A stretch of 64,000 nt of DNA from assembly GCA_016234495.1 (NCBI GenBank), contig JACRBI010000026.1:1-64000 (forward strand), given 5' to 3'. This DNA comes from Chloroflexota bacterium (GTDB lineage: Bacteria; Chloroflexota; Anaerolineae; Anaerolineales; Villigracilaceae). Position 1 is the first letter of the stretch, and the number at the start of each line of letters is the position of its first letter. Positions 32,711 to 41,474 of the stretch are shown piece after piece. The notes under the pieces are model-generated. The model worked only from the letters and a program-made list of their open reading frames with translations. It was not told where the DNA came from and did no database searches. Made by a program: the position numbers and the translations under genes.

Positions 32711-33309
32711 TTCGCCTCCAGCAGGGATAATACTTCATTCACCACATTCTCTGAATTAATAATTTCATAAACCCGAATTCCGTACGGACTTAATTCCAAC
32801 CCTGCCTGATGCGACAACTCCACCAGCCCGGCTTTGCTGGATAGATAAGCCCCCGCATCATTTTCTTCCCCTTTGCCTGCTCCTGCGACGAGATTCAGAA
32901 TCTCCCCGTGACCTTGTTCGCGCATCACGCGCCCCGCTGATTGAATCATCAGGAACGCACCCGTCAGGTTCACATCCAACGTGCGGTGCCAGTCCCACTC
33001 ATCCATATCCAACAGCGGCGAGGACGGTTTTACAGCCGCATGATTGATCAGAATGTCAAAATTGCCAAAGTCATCTTCCACGGCTTTAACCAGCGCCTGA
33101 ACTCCGACCTTTTTGGCAATATCTTCAATATAAGCCTTGGCTTTCCCGCCGCGCGAATTTATGCCCGAAACGACATCCTCCACATTGACGGGGGAAATGT
33201 CATTCGCGGCAATTAACGCGCCTTTTTCTGCAAGGGACTCTGCCAACGCGCGCCCCGCGCCTTTGCCTGCTCCGGTGATCAAAACCACTTTATCTTTTAA
33301 GTCGTTCAT
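32707..33309 (-). CDS. Short-chain dehydrogenase/reductase-like protein, catalytic Ser absent
   Basis: 200 aa, shorter than the usual 240-260. The cofactor motif TGAGKGAGRA (residues 12-21), NHAAV (about 89-93), the Asn of LDVNLTG and the YLSSK pair (Y155, K159) are present. The Ser normally about 13 residues before the Tyr falls in NLVAGAG and is Ala (about 142), and the C-terminal substrate lobe is short. It may bind NAD(P) without normal oxidoreductase activity, or use another residue. Confidence 0.85.
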   Translation of the reverse strand: MNDLKDKVVLITGAGKGAGRALAESLAEKGALIAANDISPVNVEDVVSGINSRGGKAKAYIEDIAKKVGVQALVKAVEDDFGNFDILINHAAVKPSSPLLDMDEWDWHRTLDVNLTGAFLMIQSAGRVMREQGHGEILNLVAGAGKGEENDAGAYLSSKAGLVELSHQAGLELSPYGIRVYEIINSENVVNEVLSLLEAK

Positions 33310-33315
33310 CTTTTT

Positions 33316-34011
33316 CTACTCACACATTGGGATCGTATCCGTATTTTCGTAGGCGTTCAACGGCAGACCGAAATACGGCGAAGGGTCATACGTGTTTTCA
33401 ATTTCAAGCTCGTTGGTGAACCTGCCGAAGCCATCGTCTTTCACAACTGAAACATGCAAGTGGACTCCGACGGGGTTGTTCGGGTCACCGGAATAATTTC
33501 CCTGATAGCCGAGCAGCGTACCGGCCTCCACATAAACTTCCGAGGTTCCGGCTGGGAAATCAGGCGAGATGAAGGAGTTTCCCTGCGGGTTAGCCATGTG
33601 GGTATAGTACACCCATATTTGCCGACCTGCTTGAAGCGGATCATTCGGCACGCGGATGATGACGGATGATTTCCAGCCCAGTTCGCGGGAGAGGTAGCCG
33701 GGGTAGGCCGCAACCACAGGGGTGACGCCGACATCTGTCCCTGCGAAAATATCTATTCCCTGGTGGCGGTGACCGGGTCGGAAAGAATCGTCCCAAATGA
33801 AGCCGACCAAACCGTCGGTGGGGAAGATGAATGGGGCAGAGTCGCATTGCGTCCCGTTTATCATCCGCAAATCAGGACGGGAGGCGGGGTCGCGCAGAAA
33901 GGCAAATGTTTGCAGGGTGCGGGCGGAGCCGCGCCGGTAGTTGATGAAGAGATACAGTGCGGCCGTCACGATGGCGGCGAAGGCGATGAGGAGTGCGAGG
34001 CGTTTTGGCAT
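33316..34011 (-). CDS. M23-type (LytM-like) peptidase, membrane anchored
   Basis: 231 aa. One N-terminal helix (LALLIAFAAIVTAALYLFI), then an M23 peptidase domain with H83-x3-D87 (HQGIDIF) and the HLH motif (GVHLHVSVV). It probably acts on cell-wall or secreted peptides outside the membrane; whether murein is the substrate is unclear for Anaerolineae. The start at 34011 is 6 bp after a minus-strand TATAAT; an upstream ATG at 34083 would place it before the promoter. Confidence 0.85.
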   Translation of the reverse strand: MPKRLALLIAFAAIVTAALYLFINYRRGSARTLQTFAFLRDPASRPDLRMINGTQCDSAPFIFPTDGLVGFIWDDSFRPGHRHQGIDIFAGTDVGVTPVVAAYPGYLSRELGWKSSVIIRVPNDPLQAGRQIWVYYTHMANPQGNSFISPDFPAGTSEVYVEAGTLLGYQGNYSGDPNNPVGVHLHVSVVKDDGFGRFTNELEIENTYDPSPYFGLPLNAYENTDTIPMCE

Positions 34012-34017
34012 TTCTGC

Positions 34018-34023
34018 ATTATA
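34018..34023 (-). promoter_or_regulatory. -10 box of leaderless M23 peptidase gene
   Basis: TATAAT on the minus strand with exactly 6 bp to the ATG at 34011. Confidence 0.6.
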
Positions 34024-34077
34024 CACAGCTTGAAAGGGTATGGTTTGTGAAAGTTTTGACAAATAAGACCAATTTAC

Positions 34078-34106
34078 TTGCATAAATTTTGGATTAAGGG
34101 GATAAT
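34078..34106 (+). promoter_or_regulatory. Promoter of the first subtilase gene
   Basis: TTGCAT (34078-34083), 17-bp spacer, GATAAT (34101-34106). It gives an mRNA leader of about 145 nt. Confidence 0.6.
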
Positions 34107-34135
34107 CTCGGAAATTTCATTTTTGTAAGGTTGAA

Positions 34136-34170
34136 AAAACATAGCCGGAAGCCCCTTTCGGCTATGTTTT
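34136..34170 (+). terminator. Leader hairpin before the first subtilase
   Basis: Perfect 12-bp arms AAAACATAGCCG / CGGCTATGTTTT in the 5' leader, followed only by GATGATT. An attenuator or stabilising stem rather than a final terminator. No riboswitch consensus is recognised around it. Confidence 0.5.
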
Positions 34171-34258
34171 GATGATTGAGGAGGCGCACTCGCAAATATC
34201 GTTCCCGGCTTGCTGACTGCTTGTACATTTCATAAACCACCTTCTTAGGAGAGACAAA

Positions 34259-37204
34259 ATGTATCGAAAAGTTTTTAACATGCTTTCGCTTTTGCTCGTT
34301 GTGGCAGTGGCTTTTTCAGCCGTAGCCCCTGCCGCCGCTCAGCCCAGGTTTGACGCTTCAGAAGAAAACCAGGTTGAGGAGAGCGCCAATGGAATTTATA
34401 TCGTTCAAATGATTCATGCGCCCGCGATTTCATACGAAGGCGATATTCAGGGGTTGGCTTCGACAAAACCGAACTCCGGTGAAAAGATTGATCGCAATAA
34501 TCCGACTGTTCAGGAATATGTTGGACATCTTGAAGACGAGCACGATGAAGCGCTGAGAGAATCTGGCGGCGATAAACTTTATGACTATGGCTATACATTC
34601 AACGGCTTTGCGGCTCAGTTGACTGTTCAGCAGGCCAATAAGCTCCTAAAAGTTGACGGCGTTATGCAGGTCAGCCCGGATACGCTCCAGAGCATTGACA
34701 CTTCTTCCACTCCGAGTTTCCTTGGTTTGGATGCTAAGAAGGGTCTTTGGCAGAAGCTTGGCGGACAAAAAAATGCCGGCAAGGGAGTTGTGATCGGTAT
34801 CATTGATTCAGGCATCTGGCCGGAAAGCTTGAGCTTTGCCGACAGCTACGATGAGAACACCAATCAATGGACATTTGCCAGCGGCGAAGATATTGAGGTG
34901 AAATACAATGCTCCGAAGAATTGGGCTGCGGCTTGTGTTTTGGATAACGCAACCTGTAACAACAAATTAATCGGTGCTCAATATTTCAACGCAGCTTTCG
35001 GCGGTGACGCTGGAATCGCGGCCACACGCCCGTGGGAATACCTCTCAGCCCGCGACTACAATGCGCATGGAACACACACTGCCTCCACAGCCGGCGGCAA
35101 CTATGGCGTTCAGGCGACCGGCCCGGCGGCTGTATTCGGCTCCATCAGCGGCATGGCTCCTCACGCTTACATTTCAGTCTACAAGGCTTTGTGGTCAACT
35201 CAGGATGGTTCAACTGCCAGCGGCTTTACCTCCGATCTGGTAGCGGCCATTGATCAGGCTGTTGCTGACGGTGTGGACGTGATCAACTACTCGATCAGCG
35301 GTTCAACCTCCAACTTCCTTGACCCCGTTGAAATTGCCTTCCTCAATGCGGCTGATGCCGGCGTGTTCGTTGCGGCTTCTGCTGGCAACAGCGGACCCAC
35401 CTCGGGCACAGTCGCTCACCCCAGCCCGTGGATTACCACTGTTGCGGCTGGCACACATAACCGCAACAGTGCTGGTTCTGCCACGATAAATGCAATTACT
35501 TATAGCGGCGCTTCCCTTGCAGCTACTGCGTTCACTGCTCCTTTGGTTGACTCAATTGCAGCTGGTTTGGCTGGCGCAGTTCCCAGTGAAGTTGCCTTGT
35601 GCTATCCCGGCACGCTTGATTCAGCAGTTGTGGCTGGCAAGATCGTTGTCTGTGACCGCGGCGTCATTGCGCGCGTGGACAAGAGCCGTGCAGTCCAGAT
35701 GGCTGGCGGCGTGGGAATGATCCTCGTCAATGTTTCTGCCAGTTCATTGAACGCAGATTTCCATTACGTTCCGACCGTCCATTTGCAGAACACCGCCCGC
35801 GCGGCAGTCAAGGCTTATGCCGCTACCGCTGGCGCTACAGCCACCATTAATGCGGCTGTTCTAACTTTTACTGATCCCGCTCCGTTCACAGCCTCCTTCT
35901 CGTCTCGCGGACCACTCACTGCCGGCGGCGGTGACCTGCTCAAACCGGACGTGATCGCCCCCGGACAGGATATTTTGGCCGCTGTTTCACCCGCCATTGC
36001 AGGCCGTGATTTTGACCTGCTCAGCGGCACCTCGATGTCTTCGCCGCATGTTGCTGGTCTTGCCGCTCTGCTCAAAGACCTGCACCCGGATTGGTCGCCG
36101 ATGATGATCAAGTCGGCTTTGATGACCTCCGGCTATGACGTTTTGGATGGCCCGAACACCAATCCTCTGGTGATCTTCCGCCAGGGCGCTGGTCACGTTC
36201 GCCCCAATAACGCGGCGGATCCCGGCCTTGTCTATGATTCAGGTTTCAATGAATGGCTTGCCTTCCTGTGCGGCGCCACAACCGGCGTCAATCCGGCTTA
36301 CTGCTCGGCGCTCTCCGGTGCCGGCTACTCGCTTGACCCAAGCGACTTAAACGTTCCATCCATCTCTATTGGTCAGATGGCCGGCGTACAGACAGTCACT
36401 CGTACAGTAACCAACGTGGGCGAAAAAGAGAAATACACCTTCTCCTATAGCGGTCTGGCTGGCATCACGGTAACGCCGAGCGCCAACTCATTCAACATTG
36501 AAAAGAATGGTGTCAAGAGCTACTCCGTCACCTTCACCACCAATGGCGCCGCGCTTGGTTCCTACACCGGCGGTTACGTCACATGGACTGGCAATAAGGG
36601 ACATGTTGTCCGCATCCCGGTTGTCATCCGCCCGGTAGCCATGGCCGCCCCCAGCGAAGTCTCTGGCAGCTACAACGTAACCTTCGGTTACACAGGTCCG
36701 TTCGCAGCCACAGGCAGCGGATTGGTTGCCCCCACAGCTTACAGCGACAGCATCAATACCGGCGAATTCTTCGGTTACCCTGTGACCGTTCCTGCTGGCG
36801 CAACCTATGCCCGCTTCCAAATCTTCGACTCTGAGACTACCCCGGGCAGCGACCTTGACCTGTATGTTTACAATGGCTTGGGCCAATTGGTCGGCTTCAG
36901 CGCCGGCGGCACCTCTGACGAAATTGTCAATCTGGTGAATCCGGCGGCAGGCGAATACACGGTCGCCATTGATGGTTACGGAACCGCGAATCCTTCCACC
37001 TTTACGGTATACGCGTGGGTGTTGGATGGCACGTCCGCTGGCAACATGACCGTCACCGCTCCCGCCTCCGCGACAGTTGGTGCAGTGGGCGCGATCGACC
37101 TCGCCTTTAGCGGTTTAACTGCCGGTACCAAATACCTTGGCATGATCACCTACAGTGGTATCGCAGGTCTTCCTGCCCGCACCATTGTGTCTGTCAATCC
37201 ATAA
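34259..37204 (+). CDS. Secreted S8 subtilase with PA domain, plant (cucumisin)-like architecture
   Basis: 981 aa. Signal peptide (about 1-28, cleavage near AAAQP), I9-type propeptide (about 45-145), S8 domain with D183 (IIDSGIWPES), H270 (YNAHGTHTAS) and S592 (SGTSMSSPHVAGLAALL), and a protease-associated insert between H and S (VVCDRGVIARVDKSRAVQMA). Then an Fn3-like domain (RTVTNVGEKEKYTFSYSG) and a C-terminal pre-peptidase-like beta domain (about 840-930, DLDLYVYNGLGQ). DSGIWPES, HPDWSPMMIKSALMTSG and TRTVTNVG are the plant-subtilase style. AGGAGAG RBS. Extracellular protein degradation is inferred. Confidence 0.93.
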   Translation: MYRKVFNMLSLLLVVAVAFSAVAPAAAQPRFDASEENQVEESANGIYIVQMIHAPAISYEGDIQGLASTKPNSGEKIDRNNPTVQEYVGHLEDEHDEALRESGGDKLYDYGYTFNGFAAQLTVQQANKLLKVDGVMQVSPDTLQSIDTSSTPSFLGLDAKKGLWQKLGGQKNAGKGVVIGIIDSGIWPESLSFADSYDENTNQWTFASGEDIEVKYNAPKNWAAACVLDNATCNNKLIGAQYFNAAFGGDAGIAATRPWEYLSARDYNAHGTHTASTAGGNYGVQATGPAAVFGSISGMAPHAYISVYKALWSTQDGSTASGFTSDLVAAIDQAVADGVDVINYSISGSTSNFLDPVEIAFLNAADAGVFVAASAGNSGPTSGTVAHPSPWITTVAAGTHNRNSAGSATINAITYSGASLAATAFTAPLVDSIAAGLAGAVPSEVALCYPGTLDSAVVAGKIVVCDRGVIARVDKSRAVQMAGGVGMILVNVSASSLNADFHYVPTVHLQNTARAAVKAYAATAGATATINAAVLTFTDPAPFTASFSSRGPLTAGGGDLLKPDVIAPGQDILAAVSPAIAGRDFDLLSGTSMSSPHVAGLAALLKDLHPDWSPMMIKSALMTSGYDVLDGPNTNPLVIFRQGAGHVRPNNAADPGLVYDSGFNEWLAFLCGATTGVNPAYCSALSGAGYSLDPSDLNVPSISIGQMAGVQTVTRTVTNVGEKEKYTFSYSGLAGITVTPSANSFNIEKNGVKSYSVTFTTNGAALGSYTGGYVTWTGNKGHVVRIPVVIRPVAMAAPSEVSGSYNVTFGYTGPFAATGSGLVAPTAYSDSINTGEFFGYPVTVPAGATYARFQIFDSETTPGSDLDLYVYNGLGQLVGFSAGGTSDEIVNLVNPAAGEYTVAIDGYGTANPSTFTVYAWVLDGTSAGNMTVTAPASATVGAVGAIDLAFSGLTAGTKYLGMITYSGIAGLPARTIVSVNP

Positions 37205-37225
37205 GAATTCTCGTTTGATGTAAGT

Positions 37226-37263
37226 AAAACAGGCTGGCGGAACTTCCGCCAGCCTGTTTTTTT
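37226..37263 (+). terminator. Terminator after the first subtilase
   Basis: Perfect 15-bp arms AAAACAGGCTGGCGG / CCGCCAGCCTGTTTT with a 5-nt loop and a T-run; usable in both directions for the converging lipoprotein gene. Confidence 0.9.
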
Positions 37264-37282
37264 ATTAATTGCTCGAAATTAT

Positions 37283-37771
37283 TTAGGTATCAACAGGCGC
37301 GCCTTCAACAGGCGGGATCGGATTTTTACAATAGGATAATGCCTTGTCTTTCCCGGCATGATATTCAAATTCACGGCCATCATATACCAATTTGATCAGA
37401 TACCCCGGCGTCAATACTTGCGCGTACATCATGCCGGACTGCGGACAGCCAAGGCTTCCATCCGACCATGTAACTTCCCTTGCATCGACGACGCTAATAT
37501 CACCGGCTGGGATCGACAATCTTTGGGCCAGGTCTTGTTTGGCAAGATCGACCAGGCTTTCCTGCCCCGCTGCAGAAGGGGTCGATAAAATTGGATTCAT
37601 TTGTGGTTTATCTCCTTGGGTTGGCTGCGCGGGTATAAGAGTTGAAATCGGCTGCCTGGTTGGGTCTATGGAAGGCGGTTCGGCTGGTTCTGTCGCGATC
37701 GGTTGGGGGGACCCGCAGCTTGTCAGTACAACTGCCGCTATAACGAAAATCGAGATCCAATAAGGTTTCAT
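37283..37771 (-). CDS. Lipoprotein with a C-terminal GCPQxGMxYxQV domain
   Basis: 162 aa. Signal peptide with lipobox LTSC, a low-complexity Pro/Thr linker, then a domain carrying VTWSDGSLGCPQSGMMYAQV and YLIKLVYDGREFEYHAGKD. This domain recurs in Chloroflexota and some actinobacterial lipoproteins; its function is unknown. Start at 37771 preferred, because AGGAG directly abuts the upstream ATG (37780) but lies 9 nt before this one. Converges on the first subtilase. Confidence 0.75.
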   Translation of the reverse strand: MKPYWISIFVIAAVVLTSCGSPQPIATEPAEPPSIDPTRQPISTLIPAQPTQGDKPQMNPILSTPSAAGQESLVDLAKQDLAQRLSIPAGDISVVDAREVTWSDGSLGCPQSGMMYAQVLTPGYLIKLVYDGREFEYHAGKDKALSYCKNPIPPVEGAPVDT

Positions 37772-37908
37772 GGTTGTCATCTCCTGTCTGATTTTAATTC
37801 AATAGACGCCTTCCGGCCCGGAATGGTTCCTCCAAAATTCGTCAATGGAGGGGGGATAAGACGATTGGCTGCCGCACAAACTCAGGTATTAATTTGGAGT
37901 GGGTTTGC

Positions 37909-37937
37909 TTGAATTTTAAAATGAAACGTTGTAATAT
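37909..37937 (+). promoter_or_regulatory. Promoter upstream of the c-di-GMP riboswitch
   Basis: TTGAAT (37909-37914), 17-bp spacer, TAATAT (37932-37937), about 50 bp before the aptamer. The rest of 37772-37990 shows no gene. Confidence 0.55.
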
Positions 37938-37990
37938 AAATATAAGTTTTAGCGTTATTGAGCCTTTGCTTGAGAGGTAGGAAACCAATT

Positions 37991-38079
37991 ACACCTCGAA
38001 ACGGCAAACCCACCGTGAGGCGGGGGCGCAATGTCATGGATCTGCGAGTCGAATCAACGCAGATCGCCAGACTGCCGAA
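37991..38079 (+). promoter_or_regulatory. Cyclic di-GMP-I (GEMM) riboswitch aptamer
   Basis: Matches the GEMM-I layout. P1 5' strand CGGCA (38002-38006) runs into the conserved GGCAAACC; the P1b hairpin CCCACC-GTGA-GGCGGG has a GNRA loop; conserved GGGCGCAA follows; the P2 hairpin GATCTGCG...CGCAGATC (38039-38065); then GCCAGACTGCCGA, where TGCCG (38073-38077) closes P1. No database search was possible; the call rests on recognised consensus blocks in the right order and pairing. Confidence 0.85.
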
Positions 38080-38107
38080 AGTGATCTTGCTTCGGCAGTC
38101 TTTAATT
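38069..38107 (+). terminator. Riboswitch expression platform (terminator overlapping P1)
   Basis: Arms AGACTGCCGAA (38069-38079) and TTCGGCAGTCT (38091-38101), then TTTAATTT. The left arm reuses the 3' strand of aptamer P1, so the two folds exclude each other. Ligand-stabilised P1 should prevent termination, predicting an ON switch. Confidence 0.8.
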
Positions 38108-38215
38108 TAAACTGCCAGGTTAGGAGGTGATCCGCAAAAATCAAAAATGATCATTGAACATACCCGTTGTAAACCGTAATACCTATTTTTAGGAGATTGA
38201 AAAGGAGAACAGAAT

Positions 38216-40777
38216 ATGAAAACGAAGTTGTTGAGGGCATTTTTGATCATTACCATGCTGGCTATTGGTGTTGTGCCGGCGGTATCTGCGGGCGAAGGCG
38301 GGCCAATTGTGCCGCTGGAGGGAATTCCTTCGGCTGAAACCGGGGTGATAACAGATGAAACCCCGCATCAGTGGTTCGTTGAAATGTCAGGGGCGCCTGT
38401 TGCTGATGGGAACAACCAGCTCTCTGTTAAGTCTGAACAGCAAAAATTCCGAAATGATGCGAAGAAAGAAAAAATTGAATATCAGGAACACTATAGCTAT
38501 GACAGTTTGTGGAATGGCTTCTCGGTTTCTGTGACAACCTCGGAACTTGGCAAATTGAGCCGCATTCCCGGCGTCAAGGCCATCTATCCCGTCATGGTTG
38601 TTTCCGTCCCGCAGACTGCGCCCTCCGCTGTTGACCCGGAACTCTATACAGCTCTCGCCATGACCGGCGCAGATGTTGCCCAGTCTGAATTGGGTTACAC
38701 CGGCACAGGCATCAAAGTGGCGGTAATGGATACTGGCATTGACTATAACCACCCTGACCTGGGCGGCTGTTTCGGCGCTGGCTGTCGTGTGGCCAAGGGC
38801 TGGGACTTCGTCGGTGATGCCTACAATGCCGACGATACTTCACCCAGCTATAACCCAGTCCCAACTCCAGACCCCGATCCGGATGACTGCGGCGGGCATG
38901 GGACGCACGTGGCCGGCATCATTGGCGCGAACGGCGCTGTTAAAGGCGTTGCTCCCGAGGTGACTTTTGGCGCGTACCGTGTCTTTGGCTGCGCAGGCTC
39001 CACCACTGATGACATCATGCTGGCCGCCATGGAGCGGGCTTACAAAGACAAGATGCAAGTCTTGAATATGAGTATCGGCTCGCCGTACGAGTGGCCTCAA
39101 TCCCCGACTGCTGTGGCTTCATCGCGCCTTGTTAAGAAGGGCGTTGTCGTGGTCGCTTCGATCGGCAACAATGGCACAAACGGCCTGTATGCGGCCGGCG
39201 CTCCGGGCTTGGGAGATCAAGTCATCGGTGTCGCTTCATTTGATAATACGAACGTCTTCCTGCCTTACTTTGAAGTTAATGGAGCGAAGATCGGTTATGT
39301 GACCATGACCTTCTCGCCTGCTCCGCCGACTTCTGGAACGGGCGAAATCGTGGACGTGGGGCTGGCCTGCTCACCCCTCGCTGTTGATCTGACTGGCAAG
39401 GTTGCTCTTGCAGCACGAGGTACATGTTCGTTTGCGCTTAAGGCAACAAACGCCATAGCTGCCGGCGCAGATGCGGTACTGGTTTCCAACAATGCTCCGG
39501 GCGTCTTTAACGGCACACTTGGCGCGCCGCTGGCCAACCCCAAGCCAGTGGTCGGCATTTCGCTGGCTGACGGCAACTTCATCCGCGCACAAACAGCCCC
39601 CATTATGATGACTTGGACTGACCAGATGTTCTCTGCCCCCAGCCCAACCGGCGGATTGATCTCATCGTTCAGTTCCTATGGTCTTTCACCTGATCTTGCC
39701 CTCAAGCCTGATATCGGCGCTCCGGGCGGGAATATCTACTCTACTTATCCTCTGGAATTGGGAGGTTACGCCACTTTGAGCGGCACCTCCATGTCGTCAC
39801 CGCATGTGGCTGGAGCCGCCGCCTTGTTATTGCAGGCGCTTAACCAGCCCAGCCAGCATTGGTTCCGCCACGTGGATGCGGACGAAGTGCGCGATGTGCT
39901 GCAGAATAACGCTGACCCTGCCATGTGGTGGGGTGCTCCTAGCCTTGGTTATCTGGATAATGTCCACCGCCAGGGAGCGGGCATGCTCCGCATTGACAAA
40001 GCCATTTTGGCTACTACTCGCGTCCAACCCGGGAAACTGTCTTTGGGCGATAGCATGAAAGGACCCATAACCCGTGAATTGGAGATCGAGAATAGCGGAG
40101 AGGCAGACGTCACATACGATCTGTCATTCGAAAACGCTCTCTCCACCGGCGGCGTGATCACACCGGACTTCTGGGATTCTGATGCCGTTGTAACTTTCGA
40201 CGTGCCCAGCATCACAGTCCCGCGCCATGGCGAGAAAGAGATCGAAGTCACCATCACACCACCTACTTACCCTGTAAAAGGACAATACGGCGGCTACATC
40301 ATTCTGACCCCGCGCGATGGCAGCCCTGCTTCCCGCGTGCCGTTTGCCGGATTTGTGGGCGATTACCAGTCCATTGAAGTGCTTGCAAACCCGTACGGCC
40401 TCCCGTGGCTGGTCGACTTCAACTGGAATGATCCTGTCGCGCCTTTCACACTTGTAGATGCCCTCAACATGCCCTATGTTGTAGTCCACCTGGATCATCA
40501 GTCGCGCATCTTCAAACTGGAAGCTTTCAATGCTGTCACGGGTAAATCCGTGGGCAAGATCCTCCAACTGGATTACATGATCCGCAACAGCACCTCATCG
40601 GGTGTCTTCGAATTCGCCTGGGACGGCACTACAACGATCAAGAAGAACAAGGTCTACACTGTGCCGAACGGACAATACTACATTAAGCTTTCCGTTCTCA
40701 AGGCGTTGGGCAATTCCAAGAATCCCGCAGATTGGGAAACCTGGACATCGCCAGTCTTTGACATTGCCCGTCCGTAA
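38216..40777 (+). CDS. Secreted S8 subtilase under predicted c-di-GMP control
   Basis: 853 aa. Signal peptide (about 1-25, ...VVPAVSAGEGG), I9-like propeptide to about 135, S8 catalytic domain with D172 (AVMDTGIDYNHPDLGG), H228 (CGGHGTHVAG) and S525 (SGTSMSSPHVAGAAALL). A PA-type insert lies between H and S (DLTGKVALAARGTCSFALKA). C-terminal beta domains include an Fn3-like segment (TRELEIENSGEADVTYDLSF) and a FlgD-like fold near the end. Vpr/lactocepin-like organisation. Strong AAGGAG RBS. An extracellular protease whose expression should rise with intracellular c-di-GMP (inference). Confidence 0.92.
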   Translation: MKTKLLRAFLIITMLAIGVVPAVSAGEGGPIVPLEGIPSAETGVITDETPHQWFVEMSGAPVADGNNQLSVKSEQQKFRNDAKKEKIEYQEHYSYDSLWNGFSVSVTTSELGKLSRIPGVKAIYPVMVVSVPQTAPSAVDPELYTALAMTGADVAQSELGYTGTGIKVAVMDTGIDYNHPDLGGCFGAGCRVAKGWDFVGDAYNADDTSPSYNPVPTPDPDPDDCGGHGTHVAGIIGANGAVKGVAPEVTFGAYRVFGCAGSTTDDIMLAAMERAYKDKMQVLNMSIGSPYEWPQSPTAVASSRLVKKGVVVVASIGNNGTNGLYAAGAPGLGDQVIGVASFDNTNVFLPYFEVNGAKIGYVTMTFSPAPPTSGTGEIVDVGLACSPLAVDLTGKVALAARGTCSFALKATNAIAAGADAVLVSNNAPGVFNGTLGAPLANPKPVVGISLADGNFIRAQTAPIMMTWTDQMFSAPSPTGGLISSFSSYGLSPDLALKPDIGAPGGNIYSTYPLELGGYATLSGTSMSSPHVAGAAALLLQALNQPSQHWFRHVDADEVRDVLQNNADPAMWWGAPSLGYLDNVHRQGAGMLRIDKAILATTRVQPGKLSLGDSMKGPITRELEIENSGEADVTYDLSFENALSTGGVITPDFWDSDAVVTFDVPSITVPRHGEKEIEVTITPPTYPVKGQYGGYIILTPRDGSPASRVPFAGFVGDYQSIEVLANPYGLPWLVDFNWNDPVAPFTLVDALNMPYVVVHLDHQSRIFKLEAFNAVTGKSVGKILQLDYMIRNSTSSGVFEFAWDGTTTIKKNKVYTVPNGQYYIKLSVLKALGNSKNPADWETWTSPVFDIARP

Positions 40778-40797
40778 CATTTTGTAACTGGTTAACG

Positions 40798-40840
40798 ATT
40801 GCGGCTGACAGGAACTCTCCTGCCAGCCGCAATTTTTTTT
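40798..40840 (+). terminator. Terminator after the second subtilase
   Basis: ATTGCGGCTG...CAGCCGCAAT with additional inner CAGGA/TCCTG pairing, followed by eight T. Confidence 0.9.
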
Positions 40841-40940
40841 ACCTGCCCGGTTTCTTACAAAAATTCTATCTTTTGCATTTACTTTTTTTATATCACGCCG
40901 GTAACATAAGCCTACATTATTTGTATAAGGAGCAACCAAA

Positions 40941-41336
40941 ATGACTTTCTATATTCAAACCAACCCGGTTCACCACATGGCCCGCCGCAGAATGGCAATG
41001 GCCGCAGCGCAGTCCCGCCAGAATTTCCTCAATGTCAACATTCGCGAGGAGGACGAAGCCTATATCCTCTCGGCTCTTGTGCCGGGCATCAAAGCTGAGG
41101 ACTTGAACATTCAAACGCTGGATGACGTCGTCCGCATCGAAGGCGAGTACAAGACGGAGGATGCCGCGTACCTGCTGAATGAACTTCCCAGCGGTTCGTT
41201 CACACGCACCCTGCGCCTGCCTTCTGCCATCGAAGCGGATCGCGTCGAAGCAAGGATCGCGGACGGCGTGCTAACGCTGAGTCTGCCAAAGGCCGAATCA
41301 GCCCGACCGAAGAAGATCAAGATCTCGGTCAATTAA
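40941..41336 (+). CDS. Hsp20/alpha-crystallin small heat-shock protein
   Basis: 131 aa ATP-independent holdase. The alpha-crystallin domain (about 28-125) has EEDEAYILSALVPGIKAEDL, FTRTLRLPSAIEADRVEARI and the ADGVLTLSLPK strand. Very short C-terminal extension; the IXI-type motif is approximated by KIKISVN. RBS AAGGAG. Monocistronic, bounded by terminators. No CIRCE or other heat-shock operator is seen. Confidence 0.92.
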   Translation: MTFYIQTNPVHHMARRRMAMAAAQSRQNFLNVNIREEDEAYILSALVPGIKAEDLNIQTLDDVVRIEGEYKTEDAAYLLNELPSGSFTRTLRLPSAIEADRVEARIADGVLTLSLPKAESARPKKIKISVN

Positions 41337-41344
41337 AGAAGCGA

Positions 41345-41383
41345 AATCAAAAAGAGCCGCATCAATTGCGGTTCTTTTTGATT
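41345..41383 (+). terminator. Terminator after hsp20
   Basis: Long arms AATCAAAAAGAGCCGCA / TGCGGTTCTTTTTGATT with loop TCAAT and a T-run. Confidence 0.88.
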
Positions 41384-41438
41384 CTCAGCTCATCATCTTT
41401 ATCGATAAAATCAGGCAGTATATAATGCCCGCAATGGG

Positions 41439-41444
41439 TATAAT
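41439..41444 (+). promoter_or_regulatory. Candidate -10 box for the BMP-like gene
   Basis: TATAAT, with another TATAAT at 41421-41426; neither has a convincing -35. Confidence 0.35.
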
Positions 41445-41474
41445 TCTGTCATTCTTACCCTTTGGAGAAACCCT

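Noticed and set aside
34136-34170. A second riboswitch before the first subtilase
   Set aside because: Only a single perfect hairpin is visible; none of the GEMM blocks (GGCAAACC, GCGCAA, GCCAG-TGCCGA) occurs there.
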